64,000 nucleotides of DNA, taken from the NCBI GenBank assembly GCA_019425015.1, contig JAHYYJ010000007.1:79399-143398 (forward strand), written 5' to 3'. Below the pieces are notes generated by a model. That model was not told where the DNA came from. It saw only the letters and a program-made list of their open reading frames with translations, and made no database searches. Both the position numbers and the translations under genes were made by a program. This document shows positions 7,210 to 15,812 of the stretch, piece after piece. Source of the stretch: Collinsella sp. GTDB lineage: Bacteria; Actinomycetota; Coriobacteriia; Coriobacteriales; Coriobacteriaceae. The stretch's first letter is position 1. Each line of letters begins with the position of its first letter.

Positions 7210-8967
7210 TTACGAGCGCTTGCGGCTCACCACGGCGCCCGCGGCGATGGCGGCTGTTCCTGCAAGGGCGGCTGCCACGATGGCTGCGTTCGAGGCGTCG
7301 CCGGTTGCCGCGAGCTTGCCGGTGGTCTTGGCTCCCGTGGCTGCAACTGCAACGGTCTTGGTCGTCTTCGTGCCCTCGGACTTGGAACCCTCGGGCTTGG
7401 TCTCGCCTGGCTTCTCCTCGGGAGGCGCGATGACCGTGCTCTTGGCGACAGCTTCGTTATAGGGGGAGTCGATCACAGCGTCGCCCGTGTCGATGGTTTG
7501 ACCTACCACGTAGAAGATGCCGTCATCGAGTTCTTCCTTGTTGCGATAGCCAATGATCTTGCCGCCTGTGGGCGTCTGGATGGGAGCGCCTTCGATCTCG
7601 ATGGTGCCGATTGTCTCGCCGTCCGCGCTCACGGCAAGGGCGAAGATTGCCGCCGTGTCTCCCTCAGCTGTGACCTTACTGCGGACAATCGAGATGGTCG
7701 CGGGCGTGATGCCCTCCTTGGTCCGGGCAAAGATGCCGATGTTCACGCCCCTATGCTCGGGAATGACCGCGCCACTTTGGTCGTTGCTGTAGTGATCGGG
7801 GCCGTCGCTACCGGACTCGACATAGCGGGCTATAGCCTTGACAACGGAGTCACTAATGTAGATGTGACCACCCGCTTCGTTGGGGTAGTAGTTTCTGGTG
7901 GAGATTGCGGTCGAGAACTGGCCTTCTGCGAACGCATCCACGATCGAGCCGTTCTTGATGACGATGTCGTCCTCGTCGGTGAAGAGGGCGCTGGCTTCAT
8001 CGTTCCCTGCACTTGCACGGACCGTTACGGTTGCGCCATCGAACGTGATGCCCTTGTAGACATAGATGCCATACCCAACGCCACTTGCGTTGAGGGAAGC
8101 GTTCGTGACCGTGAGGCTGTTTTTACCGTCGATGGCGGCGTCTTCCTCGGAGCTTGCCTTGACCTGGCTGCCACCCGAGATCTCGATGTTGCCGTCGGCC
8201 CAAATCGCATTGTCTTTGATAGAGCTTGCCTCTACCTTGCCGCCGCCCTTTATGATGAGGTTCTCGTTAGCATCGATACCCTGATCCTCGGTGGCCTTGG
8301 CGGTGACGGTTCCGCTGTTGTCGATCGTGATGTTGCCGTCGGCCCTGATGCCATCCGAATCGCCCGTGGCGTTAACGTTTCCCGAGCCCTTGATGGTGAC
8401 ATCGCCCCCGGCATCGATGGCATCGTGCTCGGTGCTCGTGGCGTTGACAGTGCCAGCGCCGTCGATGTTGATGCTGCCGACGGAAGTGATGGCGTCACGA
8501 GAAGATGTCACGTTGAGCGTGCTGGACGCGTCGCCCTGAATATTAAGCTCGGCGTTCTCGTTCGCGCCATCCTTAACCTTGATGCCGCGGCCGTCGCCGT
8601 TAGTGACGATGTTGTCGCCCTCGTAGCTCACGTTGAGCTTGCCCGCTGCCTCGATCGCGCCGCCGTTATAGCCGTTGAGCTTCATATCGTCGGCGCCGTC
8701 CCAGCTCCAGGTGCCGGCCTTGTCGCCTGCCGCGGTGCCGGCGTTGTACTGGGTGCCGCCGACGTCCACCCACTCGGCCGCGAGCGAGACGCTCGGCATG
8801 AGCAACGAGCTCACCGTGAGCGCGCAGGCCAGGCCGCAGACGATGCGGCGCGTCACGCGGCGCCAGCTGCCGTGTGCGAGCAGCGTGCGACGGCGCACGT
8901 CGGGCTCGACAAAATGGGCTCCAGAGGTTTTGTCATTGCGCTTGGGGGTCGTGAACAAGGCGGCCAT
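7210..8967 (-). CDS. cell-wall-anchored right-handed beta-helix surface protein B (Cthe_2159-like)
   Basis: This 585-aa paralogue of the gene at 5154 shares the N-terminus MAALFTTPKRND, the signal peptide ending VSLAA/EW, the glycine-rich beta-helix repeats (for example GSGNVNATGDSDGIRADGN), a Lys/Pro/Glu-rich spacer and the C-terminal LAATGD, hydrophobic stretch and RKRS. Its spacer is shorter than in paralogue A. The start at 8967 is supported by GGGAG upstream and by alignment with A. It is predicted to be covalently attached to peptidoglycan by a sortase; none is encoded in this window. Confidence 0.85.
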   Translation of the reverse strand: MAALFTTPKRNDKTSGAHFVEPDVRRRTLLAHGSWRRVTRRIVCGLACALTVSSLLMPSVSLAAEWVDVGGTQYNAGTAAGDKAGTWSWDGADDMKLNGYNGGAIEAAGKLNVSYEGDNIVTNGDGRGIKVKDGANENAELNIQGDASSTLNVTSSRDAITSVGSINIDGAGTVNATSTEHDAIDAGGDVTIKGSGNVNATGDSDGIRADGNITIDNSGTVTAKATEDQGIDANENLIIKGGGKVEASSIKDNAIWADGNIEISGGSQVKASSEEDAAIDGKNSLTVTNASLNASGVGYGIYVYKGITFDGATVTVRASAGNDEASALFTDEDDIVIKNGSIVDAFAEGQFSTAISTRNYYPNEAGGHIYISDSVVKAIARYVESGSDGPDHYSNDQSGAVIPEHRGVNIGIFARTKEGITPATISIVRSKVTAEGDTAAIFALAVSADGETIGTIEIEGAPIQTPTGGKIIGYRNKEELDDGIFYVVGQTIDTGDAVIDSPYNEAVAKSTVIAPPEEKPGETKPEGSKSEGTKTTKTVAVAATGAKTTGKLAATGDASNAAIVAAALAGTAAIAAGAVVSRKRS

Positions 8968-9070
8968 GGTTACTCCCATCCTCATAGGGCCTATGCGATT
9001 AAGCCCAGCATATCTGCAGGATGTAGCCGGCGGTAGTGCCGTTTGGAGGGCAAAATGTCCAAAACTTGGG
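8968..9070 (-). promoter_or_regulatory. conserved leader of beta-helix gene B
   Basis: This leader is nearly identical to that of paralogue A over about 100 bp, so both genes probably share the same transcriptional control. No known riboswitch was recognised in it. Confidence 0.5.
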
Positions 9071-9109
9071 AAGCAAAACATCGCGCGTCTGTGCGTTGCC
9101 TGGCTTTAA

Positions 9110-9148
9110 AAGAAAAGCGCGGAGCCGCTCGATGCGACTCCGCGCTTT
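9110..9148 (-). terminator. terminator of the NCS2 purine permease
   Basis: A long GC-rich stem (AAGCGCGGAGCCGC with GCGACTCCGCGCTT) is followed on the minus strand by TTTTCTTTT. It lies about 30 bp beyond the permease stop codon. Confidence 0.85.
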
Positions 9149-9175
9149 GGTGTTCTGTTTTAGCAGACTATGCCG

Positions 9176-10489
9176 TTACGCTACGAAGAAGTAGACGAGG
9201 AAAGCGAGAGCTGCGATCCACATGAGCGGCTTGATCTTGGAGGCCTCGCCCTTAAAGAGCGCGACGATCACGTAGGCGATAAAGCCTAGGCCAATGCCGG
9301 CAGAGATGGAGTAGGTGAAGGGCACGCCGGCGACAATCATGAACGCCGGGAAACCCTGCGACACGTCGGACCAGTCGATCTCGGAGGCCTCGCTCATCAT
9401 GAGGTAGCCGACGTAGACCAGAGCACCGCAGGTGGCGGCGCTGGAAACGATGGTGACGATGGGGGAGAAGAACGCGGCGAGAATGAACAGCACGCCGGTG
9501 GTGACGGAGGTGAGGCCCGTGCGGCCACCGTCGGCGGCGCCAGAAGTGGACTCGACGAAGGTGGTGATGGAGGAGACGCCCATAAAGCCACCGGCAGCAG
9601 CGGCCACGGAGTCGACGACCAGGATGGGGCGGATGTCCTCGACATTGCCGTCCTCGGTCAAGAACTCGCCCTGCTTGGCGACGGCCATCGCGGTGCCCAT
9701 GGTGTCGAAGAAGTCGCTCATGAGCAGCGAGAAGGCAACGACGAGCAGCATCGGGTCGGTCAGAACCTTCACGATGGCCATGTTGCCATCAGCGGTGCTG
9801 GCAAACGGGGCGCCAAAGGTCGAGAAGTCGAGCGGAGCGATGAGGCCCTCGGGCGCATGGGTGACGCCCAGCGGGATACCGGCGATAACGGCGATGATGA
9901 TGCCGATGAGCAGCGAGCCCGGCACGTTGCGGGAAGCCAGGGCAACCGTCACGACGATGGAGATGATGCCGACGATAAAGGTGGGGGAGGCGATGTCGCC
10001 CAGGCCGACGAGCGTACCGGCGCCAGCGGTGATGATGCCGGCGTCGCACAGGCCGATCATGGCGATGAACAGGCCCAAGCCAACCGAGATGGCGTGGCGC
10101 AGGACCACGGGGATGGCGTCCATAATGGCCTCGCGCAGGCCGCACAGGACGAGCAGCAAGATGACGATACCCTCGAGGAAGATAACGCTCATGGCAACGT
10201 GCCAGTCGCCGCCGCACATGGTGGTGGCGATGCCCGCGATCATGGCGTTGATGCCCAGACCCGACGCGCATGCGAGCGGACGGTTGGCGAAGATGCCCAT
10301 GCAGATGGTCATGATGCCGGCGCCCAGGCAAGTGGCGCAGGCGAGCGCTCCCGCATCGATGCCGGCGCCCGAGAGCACTGCGGGGTTGACGGCGATGATG
10401 TAGGCCATCGCCAGGAATGTTGTCAGTCCAGCGCGAAGTTCGGTCCCGATTGTGGACTTGCGCTCACTGACGTGAAAAAGTTCGTCCAT
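9176..10489 (-). CDS. purine (adenine/guanine/hypoxanthine) permease, AzgA/PbuG-type NCS2
   Basis: This 437-aa polytopic membrane protein belongs to the AzgA/GhxP/PbuG branch: GLTTFLAMAYIIAVNPAVLS at the N-terminus, ACASGLGINAMIA, then DFFDTMGTAMAVAKQGEF and GVSSITTFVESTSGAADGGR. It imports purine bases by proton symport. The ATG at 10489 is chosen for the upstream AAGGAAAGGG. No purine riboswitch is visible in the ~190-bp leader. The 3' end of this gene was partly copied to 7143-7187. Exact base specificity is not readable. Confidence 0.88.
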   Translation of the reverse strand: MDELFHVSERKSTIGTELRAGLTTFLAMAYIIAVNPAVLSGAGIDAGALACATCLGAGIMTICMGIFANRPLACASGLGINAMIAGIATTMCGGDWHVAMSVIFLEGIVILLLVLCGLREAIMDAIPVVLRHAISVGLGLFIAMIGLCDAGIITAGAGTLVGLGDIASPTFIVGIISIVVTVALASRNVPGSLLIGIIIAVIAGIPLGVTHAPEGLIAPLDFSTFGAPFASTADGNMAIVKVLTDPMLLVVAFSLLMSDFFDTMGTAMAVAKQGEFLTEDGNVEDIRPILVVDSVAAAAGGFMGVSSITTFVESTSGAADGGRTGLTSVTTGVLFILAAFFSPIVTIVSSAATCGALVYVGYLMMSEASEIDWSDVSQGFPAFMIVAGVPFTYSISAGIGLGFIAYVIVALFKGEASKIKPLMWIAALAFLVYFFVA

Positions 10490-10682
10490 GCATACCCTTT
10501 CCTTGTTCGGCCCCGAGTTTAGGCCGATTGACACGAACCCACCCACTATATCGCCTTTGTGAAGTTGGTGTTCCTCACATGTTGATGTTCGGCGGTTTGT
10601 AACGGACGGGCGGTATCTTTCGCATGAAATTGTGTAGGTACCGTATACTTAAGCGGTTACAACGACCCCCATGGAGGAACGT

Positions 10683-11102
10683 ATGATTAAAGAGCTTTGC
10701 CACGACGAGGCTATCCTGTCCCAGCGTTGCGAGGTTGCGACCGTCGAGGACGAGTCGGTTGCTCAGGACCTGATCGATACCATCAAGTCGCTCGACGATG
10801 CCGGCTGCCTTGCCGCTAACCAGATTGGCGTTACCAAGAAGGTTTGCGTCTACCTGGACGACGCCGGCGAGCCCCACGTGCTCTACAACCCCCGTCTGGT
10901 GTTTGGCCTGGGTGCCAGCAAGATGGAGGAGAGCTGCCTGACGCACGAGGAGGTCACCAAGTCCACGCGCTATATCAAGTGCAAGGTCGCTTATGACGTG
11001 ATCGTCGACGGCAAGATGCGCGAGCGCAAGCAGGACTTTGTGGGCTTCGAGGCGCAGATGATTCAACACATGATTGACCACTGTCTAGGAAAGTTGGTCT
11101 AA
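10683..11102 (+). CDS. peptide deformylase-like protein lacking the catalytic Glu
   Basis: The 139-aa protein has the short deformylase fold: motif I GCLAANQ (41-47), motif II EESCLT with metal ligand Cys85, and motif III QHMIDH with ligands His129 and His133. The catalytic Glu of HExxH is Met130 here, and the Gly of EGCLS is Ser. It therefore keeps the metal ligands but probably cannot deformylate nascent peptides. A second deformylase lies at 18429. The ATG at 10683 follows GGAGGAACGT. The last codons fall inside a long palindrome (11097-11205) that supplies the stop. Confidence 0.75.
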   Translation: MIKELCHDEAILSQRCEVATVEDESVAQDLIDTIKSLDDAGCLAANQIGVTKKVCVYLDDAGEPHVLYNPRLVFGLGASKMEESCLTHEEVTKSTRYIKCKVAYDVIVDGKMRERKQDFVGFEAQMIQHMIDHCLGKLV

Positions 11103-11205
11103 GGGGACCAAAGCACCGCACCTTGCCGCTCAATCGTCGCTCGCGTACCTTAAGTACGCTTCGCTCCTCTTTCGTGGCAATCTGCGGTACTTTGACCCCT
11201 TAGAC
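11097..11205. repeat. ~109-bp imperfect palindrome at the def-like 3' end
   Basis: Arms GTCTAAGGGG (11097-11106) and CCCCTTAGAC (11196-11205) are perfect complements, and pairing continues inward through CAAAG/CTTTG and CCGCA/TGCGG. An inner dyad GCGTAC/GTACGC lies at the centre. The TAA stop of the upstream gene is inside the left arm. Confidence 0.7.
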
Positions 11206-11247
11206 GACCTGCGGGGTTAACTTGGTTGAGTTTATCCTGCTTGAATA

Positions 11248-11285
11248 GTCCGGGCGTGACATTGTTGTCATGTCCGGGCTTTTGT
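11248..11285 (+). terminator. rho-independent terminator
   Basis: GTCCGGGCGTGACA pairs over 14 positions (three G-U) with TGTCATGTCCGGGC, followed by TTTTGTGTTT. It ends the def-like transcript ahead of the bile salt hydrolase gene. Confidence 0.85.
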
Positions 11286-11346
11286 GTTTAGCCCCTTTTT
11301 GTTTGGAGACAATAACCTTAGCAAGAACGTAAAGCTAGGAGGCGCC

Positions 11347-12312
11347 ATGTGTACGAGCATTCGATTTACCGATAATTCTGGCCACATGTATCTAGGCCGC
11401 AACCTCGACTGGAGCTTTGACTATGGCCAACAGGTTCGCGTGATGCCTCGCGGGTTTCACATTCCGTATTCGTTTATCGACGACGCGACAGCGGCACACG
11501 CGGTGATCGGTATGTGCATCGATTACAAGAACTATCCCATGTTCTTCGACTGCGGCAACGATGCGGGCCTCGCCGTGGCGGGTCTCAATTTCCCGGGTTA
11601 TGCCGAGTATGCCGAGGACCCTGTCGACGGCAAGACCAATATCGCGGCCTATGAGTTTCCCCTGTGGGTGGCAGCGACGTTCTCGACGGTCGACGAGGTC
11701 GAGGCTGCGCTGCGCGATACGGTGATTGTCGCCAAATCTGCAGGAGAGGGGCTGGGCGTGTCGCTGCTCCATTGGATTATCGGCGACAGCCAGCGTAGCA
11801 TCGTGGTCGAGATGATGGCTGACGGCCTGCATGTATACGACGATCCGGTCGACACCCTTGCCAATCAGCCCACCTTCCCGTGGCACATGGAAAACCTGCG
11901 CACCTATATCACGGCCACAAGCGATTTTCCGCAGACGGCGACATGGCGTGGCGCCGAGCTCAAGCCCTATGGCGCGGGTGCCGGCATGCGCGGTATTCCG
12001 GGTGACTGCTATTCGCCGAGCCGTTTTGTAAAGGCGGCGTACCTCAATGCCAATTACCCGCAAAAGGAGAGCGAGACCGAAAACGTCGTCCGCATGTTCC
12101 GCTCGCTCGAGGGCGTGGTGATGATCGAGGGGGCGTCCAGGATGGGCGATGGCAAGTTCGAGAAGACTATCTACACCGGATGCTTTAGCGCGCGCACGGG
12201 CAATTATTACTACGCGATGTATGGGGATCCGTCGATTCGCTACGTGAGCCTGATGGATGCCGAGGGCGCGAGCCCCGATAGGCTCGTGGTTCCCGAGCCG
12301 CGTCGTTCGTAG
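11347..12312 (+). CDS. bsh: choloylglycine hydrolase / bile salt hydrolase
   Basis: This 321-aa Ntn-hydrolase cleaves the amide bond of glycine- or taurine-conjugated bile salts in the cytoplasm. The start ATG-TGT places the nucleophile Cys at residue 2, exposed after Met removal. The other active-site residues match the family: Arg18, Asp21 (GRNLDW), Asn81 (LNFPG), Asn173 (NQPTF) and Arg226 (SPSRF). Length is typical. AGGAGG precedes the ATG at 11347, whereas upstream in-frame starts would bury Cys2. It is monocistronic. A penicillin V acylase activity is the main alternative within the family. Confidence 0.92.
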   Translation: MCTSIRFTDNSGHMYLGRNLDWSFDYGQQVRVMPRGFHIPYSFIDDATAAHAVIGMCIDYKNYPMFFDCGNDAGLAVAGLNFPGYAEYAEDPVDGKTNIAAYEFPLWVAATFSTVDEVEAALRDTVIVAKSAGEGLGVSLLHWIIGDSQRSIVVEMMADGLHVYDDPVDTLANQPTFPWHMENLRTYITATSDFPQTATWRGAELKPYGAGAGMRGIPGDCYSPSRFVKAAYLNANYPQKESETENVVRMFRSLEGVVMIEGASRMGDGKFEKTIYTGCFSARTGNYYYAMYGDPSIRYVSLMDAEGASPDRLVVPEPRRS

Positions 12313-12335
12313 CTCACCGGTCCGTTGCGACATAA

Positions 12336-12371
12336 AACGGCTCCGCACCTTTTATGAGATGTGGAGCCGTT
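12336..12371 (-). terminator. terminator between convergent bsh and kup
   Basis: AACGGCTCCGCA (12336-12347) pairs with TGTGGAGCCGTT (12360-12371). On the minus strand the stem is followed by TTTTATG, so it mainly serves kup, but it also lies behind bsh. Confidence 0.8.
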
Positions 12372-12393
12372 GTCGTCAATGGCTGGTGGCGTG

Positions 12394-14625
12394 TTAGAAG
12401 TTGGCGTCGTTGAGCTGGGTGCTCTCGAGTCCGTCGAGTTGCTGTTGCTCGGGCGTATCGGCGACGCTCTCGAGCAGCTCGGTGGGATCGACGTTCATAC
12501 TCTTGCCGGCCTCGTTGCCGTTGACCAAGTCGTCCGAGAAGATATCGACTTCCATTTCCTCGGCCTCTTCGATCTGAACCTCGAGCGGCACCTGGGTGCG
12601 CACGAGCTTAACGGCCGGGCGCATGCGGGCAAACAGTGGCACGTACTCGATGATGATGGCCGAGTTCTCGAGACCATACCAACGTGCCGGGCTTCCGCAG
12701 GCGCGGCGGACGGCGTACTTGATGGCCATGACGCGATGGTCGTTGCGGTTGATGTCCGTTTCGGGGGCGAGCATCTTGCGCAGCATGCAAAAACGGAAGT
12801 CGCCCACGTTGCCGCGCGTCTCGTAGATGGAGTAGGTGTGGTGCTGCGGTGGCAGCTCTCCCGAGGCCATCAGGTCGCCAACGATCTGGCGCAGGTAGGC
12901 GTTGATGCGCTGGTTGACCTTAAAACCCAGGTCCAAGCGCACGCGGAACAGGAAGTCTGTGCCAAAGGTCTCAACGGAATACTCGTGCGTATAGGGCTCG
13001 TCGGTAACGTGTACGTTGATGAACCAATATGCCTTGGCACGCTTGGGGTGCTTGTCCAAGATGGAGTAGAGCACGTCGCGGTCGAGCGTGAGCGGGTCGG
13101 GACTGTTGGTAAGGAACACCAGATTGTCGGCGAGCACGGGGTAGGTCTCGTCGTTGCGCAGGCGGCCGAGCTGGTCAATGTACTTGGAGACGGGCAGCAG
13201 GATCGTCTGCGTGCGCTCGATGGCGGTGCCGCGGCGCCACACGTACATAAGGCCAAACAGCAGCGCGGCCAGGAAGATCATGACGTAGCCGCCGTCAAAG
13301 AACATGGTGAGGCACGAAGCGAAGAAGCACAGCTCAATGGCACCAAAGAGCAGGGCGAAGACGCAGGCGCCCAGCTTGTGCTTGAGGATGCCGGCGATGT
13401 AGCTCGTCAAAAGCGTCGTGGTCATGAGCATGGTCACGGTAATGGCGAGGCCGTAGGCGCTCTCCATGCGCTCGGAGTTTTGGAACAGCAGCACGATGAA
13501 GATACAGCCGACCCACATGATGTTGTTGACGAGCGGAATATAGAGTTGGCCCTTGGTGTCGCTGGGGTAGTGGATGCGCAGATGCGGCATAAGGTTGAGG
13601 CGCGTTGCCTCCGAAACCAACGAGAACGAGCCGGTGATGAGCGCCTGCGAGGCGATGATGGCCGCCACGGCCGAAAGCACGATGGCAAAGGGGCGCAGGG
13701 GCTCGGGGAGCATCATATAGAACGGGTTGACGATATCCATCGCGAGCATCTGGGGATTGGAATTGTTGGCGAGCAGCCAAGCGCCCTGACCCAGATAGTT
13801 AAGGATGAGGGCTGCCTTTACGAACGGCCAGGATGCGTAAATGTTAGCCTTGCCCACGTGACCCATGTCCGAATAGAGCGCCTCGGCGCCGGTCGTCGAC
13901 AGGAAGACGAAGCCGAGCACCATGATGCCCGAGTGGTTGATGGGCGAGAACAGGAACATGATGCCGCGGATGGGGTTGAGCGCGCGTAGGATGGACAGGT
14001 TGCCGAGTATGTTGAACAGGCCGGCGCCAGCCAAGAACAGGAACCACAGCGTCATGAGCGGGCCGAACAGCTTGCCGATCGACGAGGTGCCGGCGCGCTG
14101 CATGGCAAACAGGCCGCAGATAATGATGATGGTGATGATGATGACGTTGGTCTGGCCGTCACCCAAAAGCGCATGGCCCCACTCGATAGTGCGCAAGCCC
14201 TCGATGGCCGTGGTAACCGTGACGGCGGGGGTGAGGATGCCGTCGGCGAGCAGCGCCGCGCCGCCGATCATGGCGGGAAGGATCAGCCACGGCGCCACTT
14301 TGCGCACCAAGCTAAACAGGGCGAAGATGCCGCCCTCGTTGTGGTTATCGGCCTTCATGGCGATAACCACGTACTTGACCGTGGTCACGAGCGTCATGGT
14401 CCAGATGACGAGCGAAAGCGCTCCTAAGATCATGTCCTCGCTGACGGTACCGATGCCGCCGTTGTTGGCGACGATTGATTTCATGGTGTACATGGGGCTC
14501 GTGCCGATGTCGCCGTAGACGACGCCGAGCGTAACGAGCAGCATGCCAGCGGAGAGGGGAATGGCTCCATGCCCGCCTTGACCACGCTGATCTTGGGGGC
14601 TTGCCTCCAGTTTGTTATGTGCCAC
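12394..14625 (-). CDS. kup: Kup-type potassium uptake permease
   Basis: The protein (~743 aa) is a proton-coupled potassium importer of the KUP/HAK family with about 12 membrane segments in the first ~450 residues and a long cytosolic C-terminal domain. The N-terminal signature GVVYGDIGTSPMYT and the downstream EGGIFALFSL and GGAALLADGILTPAVTV are clear. The GTG at 14625 is preferred because AAGGGAG lies 5 bp upstream; an ATG at 14643 six codons earlier has no visible site. No c-di-AMP (ydaO-type) riboswitch was recognised in the leader. The acidic C-terminus (last ~70 residues) is extended. Confidence 0.92.
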   Translation of the reverse strand: MAHNKLEASPQDQRGQGGHGAIPLSAGMLLVTLGVVYGDIGTSPMYTMKSIVANNGGIGTVSEDMILGALSLVIWTMTLVTTVKYVVIAMKADNHNEGGIFALFSLVRKVAPWLILPAMIGGAALLADGILTPAVTVTTAIEGLRTIEWGHALLGDGQTNVIIITIIIICGLFAMQRAGTSSIGKLFGPLMTLWFLFLAGAGLFNILGNLSILRALNPIRGIMFLFSPINHSGIMVLGFVFLSTTGAEALYSDMGHVGKANIYASWPFVKAALILNYLGQGAWLLANNSNPQMLAMDIVNPFYMMLPEPLRPFAIVLSAVAAIIASQALITGSFSLVSEATRLNLMPHLRIHYPSDTKGQLYIPLVNNIMWVGCIFIVLLFQNSERMESAYGLAITVTMLMTTTLLTSYIAGILKHKLGACVFALLFGAIELCFFASCLTMFFDGGYVMIFLAALLFGLMYVWRRGTAIERTQTILLPVSKYIDQLGRLRNDETYPVLADNLVFLTNSPDPLTLDRDVLYSILDKHPKRAKAYWFINVHVTDEPYTHEYSVETFGTDFLFRVRLDLGFKVNQRINAYLRQIVGDLMASGELPPQHHTYSIYETRGNVGDFRFCMLRKMLAPETDINRNDHRVMAIKYAVRRACGSPARWYGLENSAIIIEYVPLFARMRPAVKLVRTQVPLEVQIEEAEEMEVDIFSDDLVNGNEAGKSMNVDPTELLESVADTPEQQQLDGLESTQLNDANF

Positions 14626-14725
14626 GTGGACTCCCTTGGACATCCGGTTATCCGTCTAGGACAGATAACCTTTATGCCGTCTTTATACATACAAGAGCAG
14701 TTTGGCACATCAGGTTATTTTAGAC

Positions 14726-14749
14726 AATAATCCCCAGCTGAGGATTATT
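14726..14749. terminator. hairpin between the DMT transporter and kup
   Basis: AATAATCC (14726-14733) and GGATTATT (14742-14749) form a perfect 8-bp stem, lengthened by weaker inner pairing. It is behind the DMT transporter stop and about 100 bp ahead of kup, so it may be a terminator or a kup operator. Confidence 0.45.
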
Positions 14750-14782
14750 TATGTATGCAGGTAGCATTTCAAAGCAGGGGCT

Positions 14783-15694
14783 TTAAGCACGTGCTGCCTG
14801 GGCGATGCCAGCCTTGGCGTTTGCGCGTTTGCCGGCGAGTTCGCAAAAGCCCGCGCCGCCGATGATAAGCACGGCGCCCATCAGACGGACCGGTGTTATG
14901 GCTTCGCCCAAAAGGACGGCCGAGAACACGACCGCCGAAAGCGGCTCGAGGTAGCCGACGACGGCGACGGTCTGGACGGGCAGTTTGGCGACGGCGCTAA
15001 AGTAGAGCAGGCAGCCGATGCCGGTGTTGACGACGCCGAGCATGACGACGGCGCGCCAATCAATACTGGCGGCGACGCCGGCGGACAGGAATGAGGGGGC
15101 GCCCTGCGTGAGGAGCGTAAGGACCAGCGCGGTCAAAAAGGCGGCGCTCACCTGGAGCGCGGAGTTCTCGAGGCCCTCGATGTGCGGCGCACCCTTGCTG
15201 GCGATGACCATCAATGCATAGCAGAAGGCCGAGGCGATGCCGCAAGCGATACCCGCAATGGGCATATTGCCGCCTAGACCTTGTGCCGCAATGAGAAAAG
15301 CACCGCAGGCGACGGCGATAAAGCCGGCGATTTTGCTGCCGGTCAGCTTTTCGCCAAAGATGAGCGGGGAGAGCGCCATGACGATGATGGGGCCGCAGTA
15401 GTACAGCAGCGAGGAAACGCCGACGCCGATCGTCTGGTAGGCTCGGAACAGAAAAATCCAGCTGGCGCCCAGCGCGGCTCCCGAGAGGAGGAGGGCTGCG
15501 GCTTCGCGGGGGCGAGATAGCGCCTGCAACTTATGGCGTTGGGTGATGGCGAGGATGGTGACGAGCGAGAGTGCGCCCAAAAACGTGCGCAGGAGCACGA
15601 TATCGGAGCTCGGCAGCGCGATGGCGGCGGCGATGATGCCGTTGGAGCCAAACAACAGCAATGCTGCTAAGTACGTAAACAGTCCGTTGTTCAT
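14783..15694 (-). CDS. EamA/DMT-superfamily transporter
   Basis: This 303-aa membrane protein has ten predicted hydrophobic helices arranged as two EamA repeats (roughly residues 5-140 and 150-290), the second beginning IAGIACGIASAFCYALMVIASKG. Such proteins export amino acids, metabolites or drugs; the substrate is unknown. It is divergently transcribed from a LysR gene (15813) with a perfect dyad between them, so it is probably that regulator's target. Confidence 0.85.
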   Translation of the reverse strand: MNNGLFTYLAALLLFGSNGIIAAAIALPSSDIVLLRTFLGALSLVTILAITQRHKLQALSRPREAAALLLSGAALGASWIFLFRAYQTIGVGVSSLLYYCGPIIVMALSPLIFGEKLTGSKIAGFIAVACGAFLIAAQGLGGNMPIAGIACGIASAFCYALMVIASKGAPHIEGLENSALQVSAAFLTALVLTLLTQGAPSFLSAGVAASIDWRAVVMLGVVNTGIGCLLYFSAVAKLPVQTVAVVGYLEPLSAVVFSAVLLGEAITPVRLMGAVLIIGGAGFCELAGKRANAKAGIAQAARA

Positions 15695-15723
15695 ACGCTG
15701 ACATCCCCTCTATATCCGAGCTT

Positions 15724-15740
15724 GTTCACTATGGGTGAAC
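15724..15740. promoter_or_regulatory. operator dyad between the DMT transporter and divergent LysR gene
   Basis: GTTCAC-N5-GTGAAC is a perfect inverted repeat (15724-15729, 15735-15740) in the 118-bp divergent promoter region. A TATAAT -10 for the LysR gene lies at 15762-15767. Confidence 0.55.
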
Positions 15741-15812
15741 TGGATATAGAAGAAAAGCGAATATAATTCATAGATAACATGACAAAAGCTCATGCATATG
15801 TGGAGGGGTGCC

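Noticed and set aside
7498..9036. Long plus-strand frame opposite beta-helix gene B (and a shorter one opposite gene A)
   Set aside because: The repetitive GC-rich repeats keep the antisense frame open. The minus-strand frame has a signal peptide, repeats and a sortase signal.
10490..10682. Purine riboswitch upstream of the NCS2 purine permease
   Set aside because: I could not find the conserved P1 and loop-loop pattern of the purine aptamer on the minus strand of this leader.
12361..13989. Long open frame on the plus strand opposite kup (about 540 codons)
   Set aside because: It is a GC-rich shadow of kup: the minus strand encodes a clear KUP transporter with conserved motifs and a ribosome binding site, and the shadow has no recognisable domain.
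14626..14782. c-di-AMP (ydaO-type) riboswitch upstream of kup
   Set aside because: The leader is short and holds only a simple hairpin; conserved ydaO blocks are not visible.
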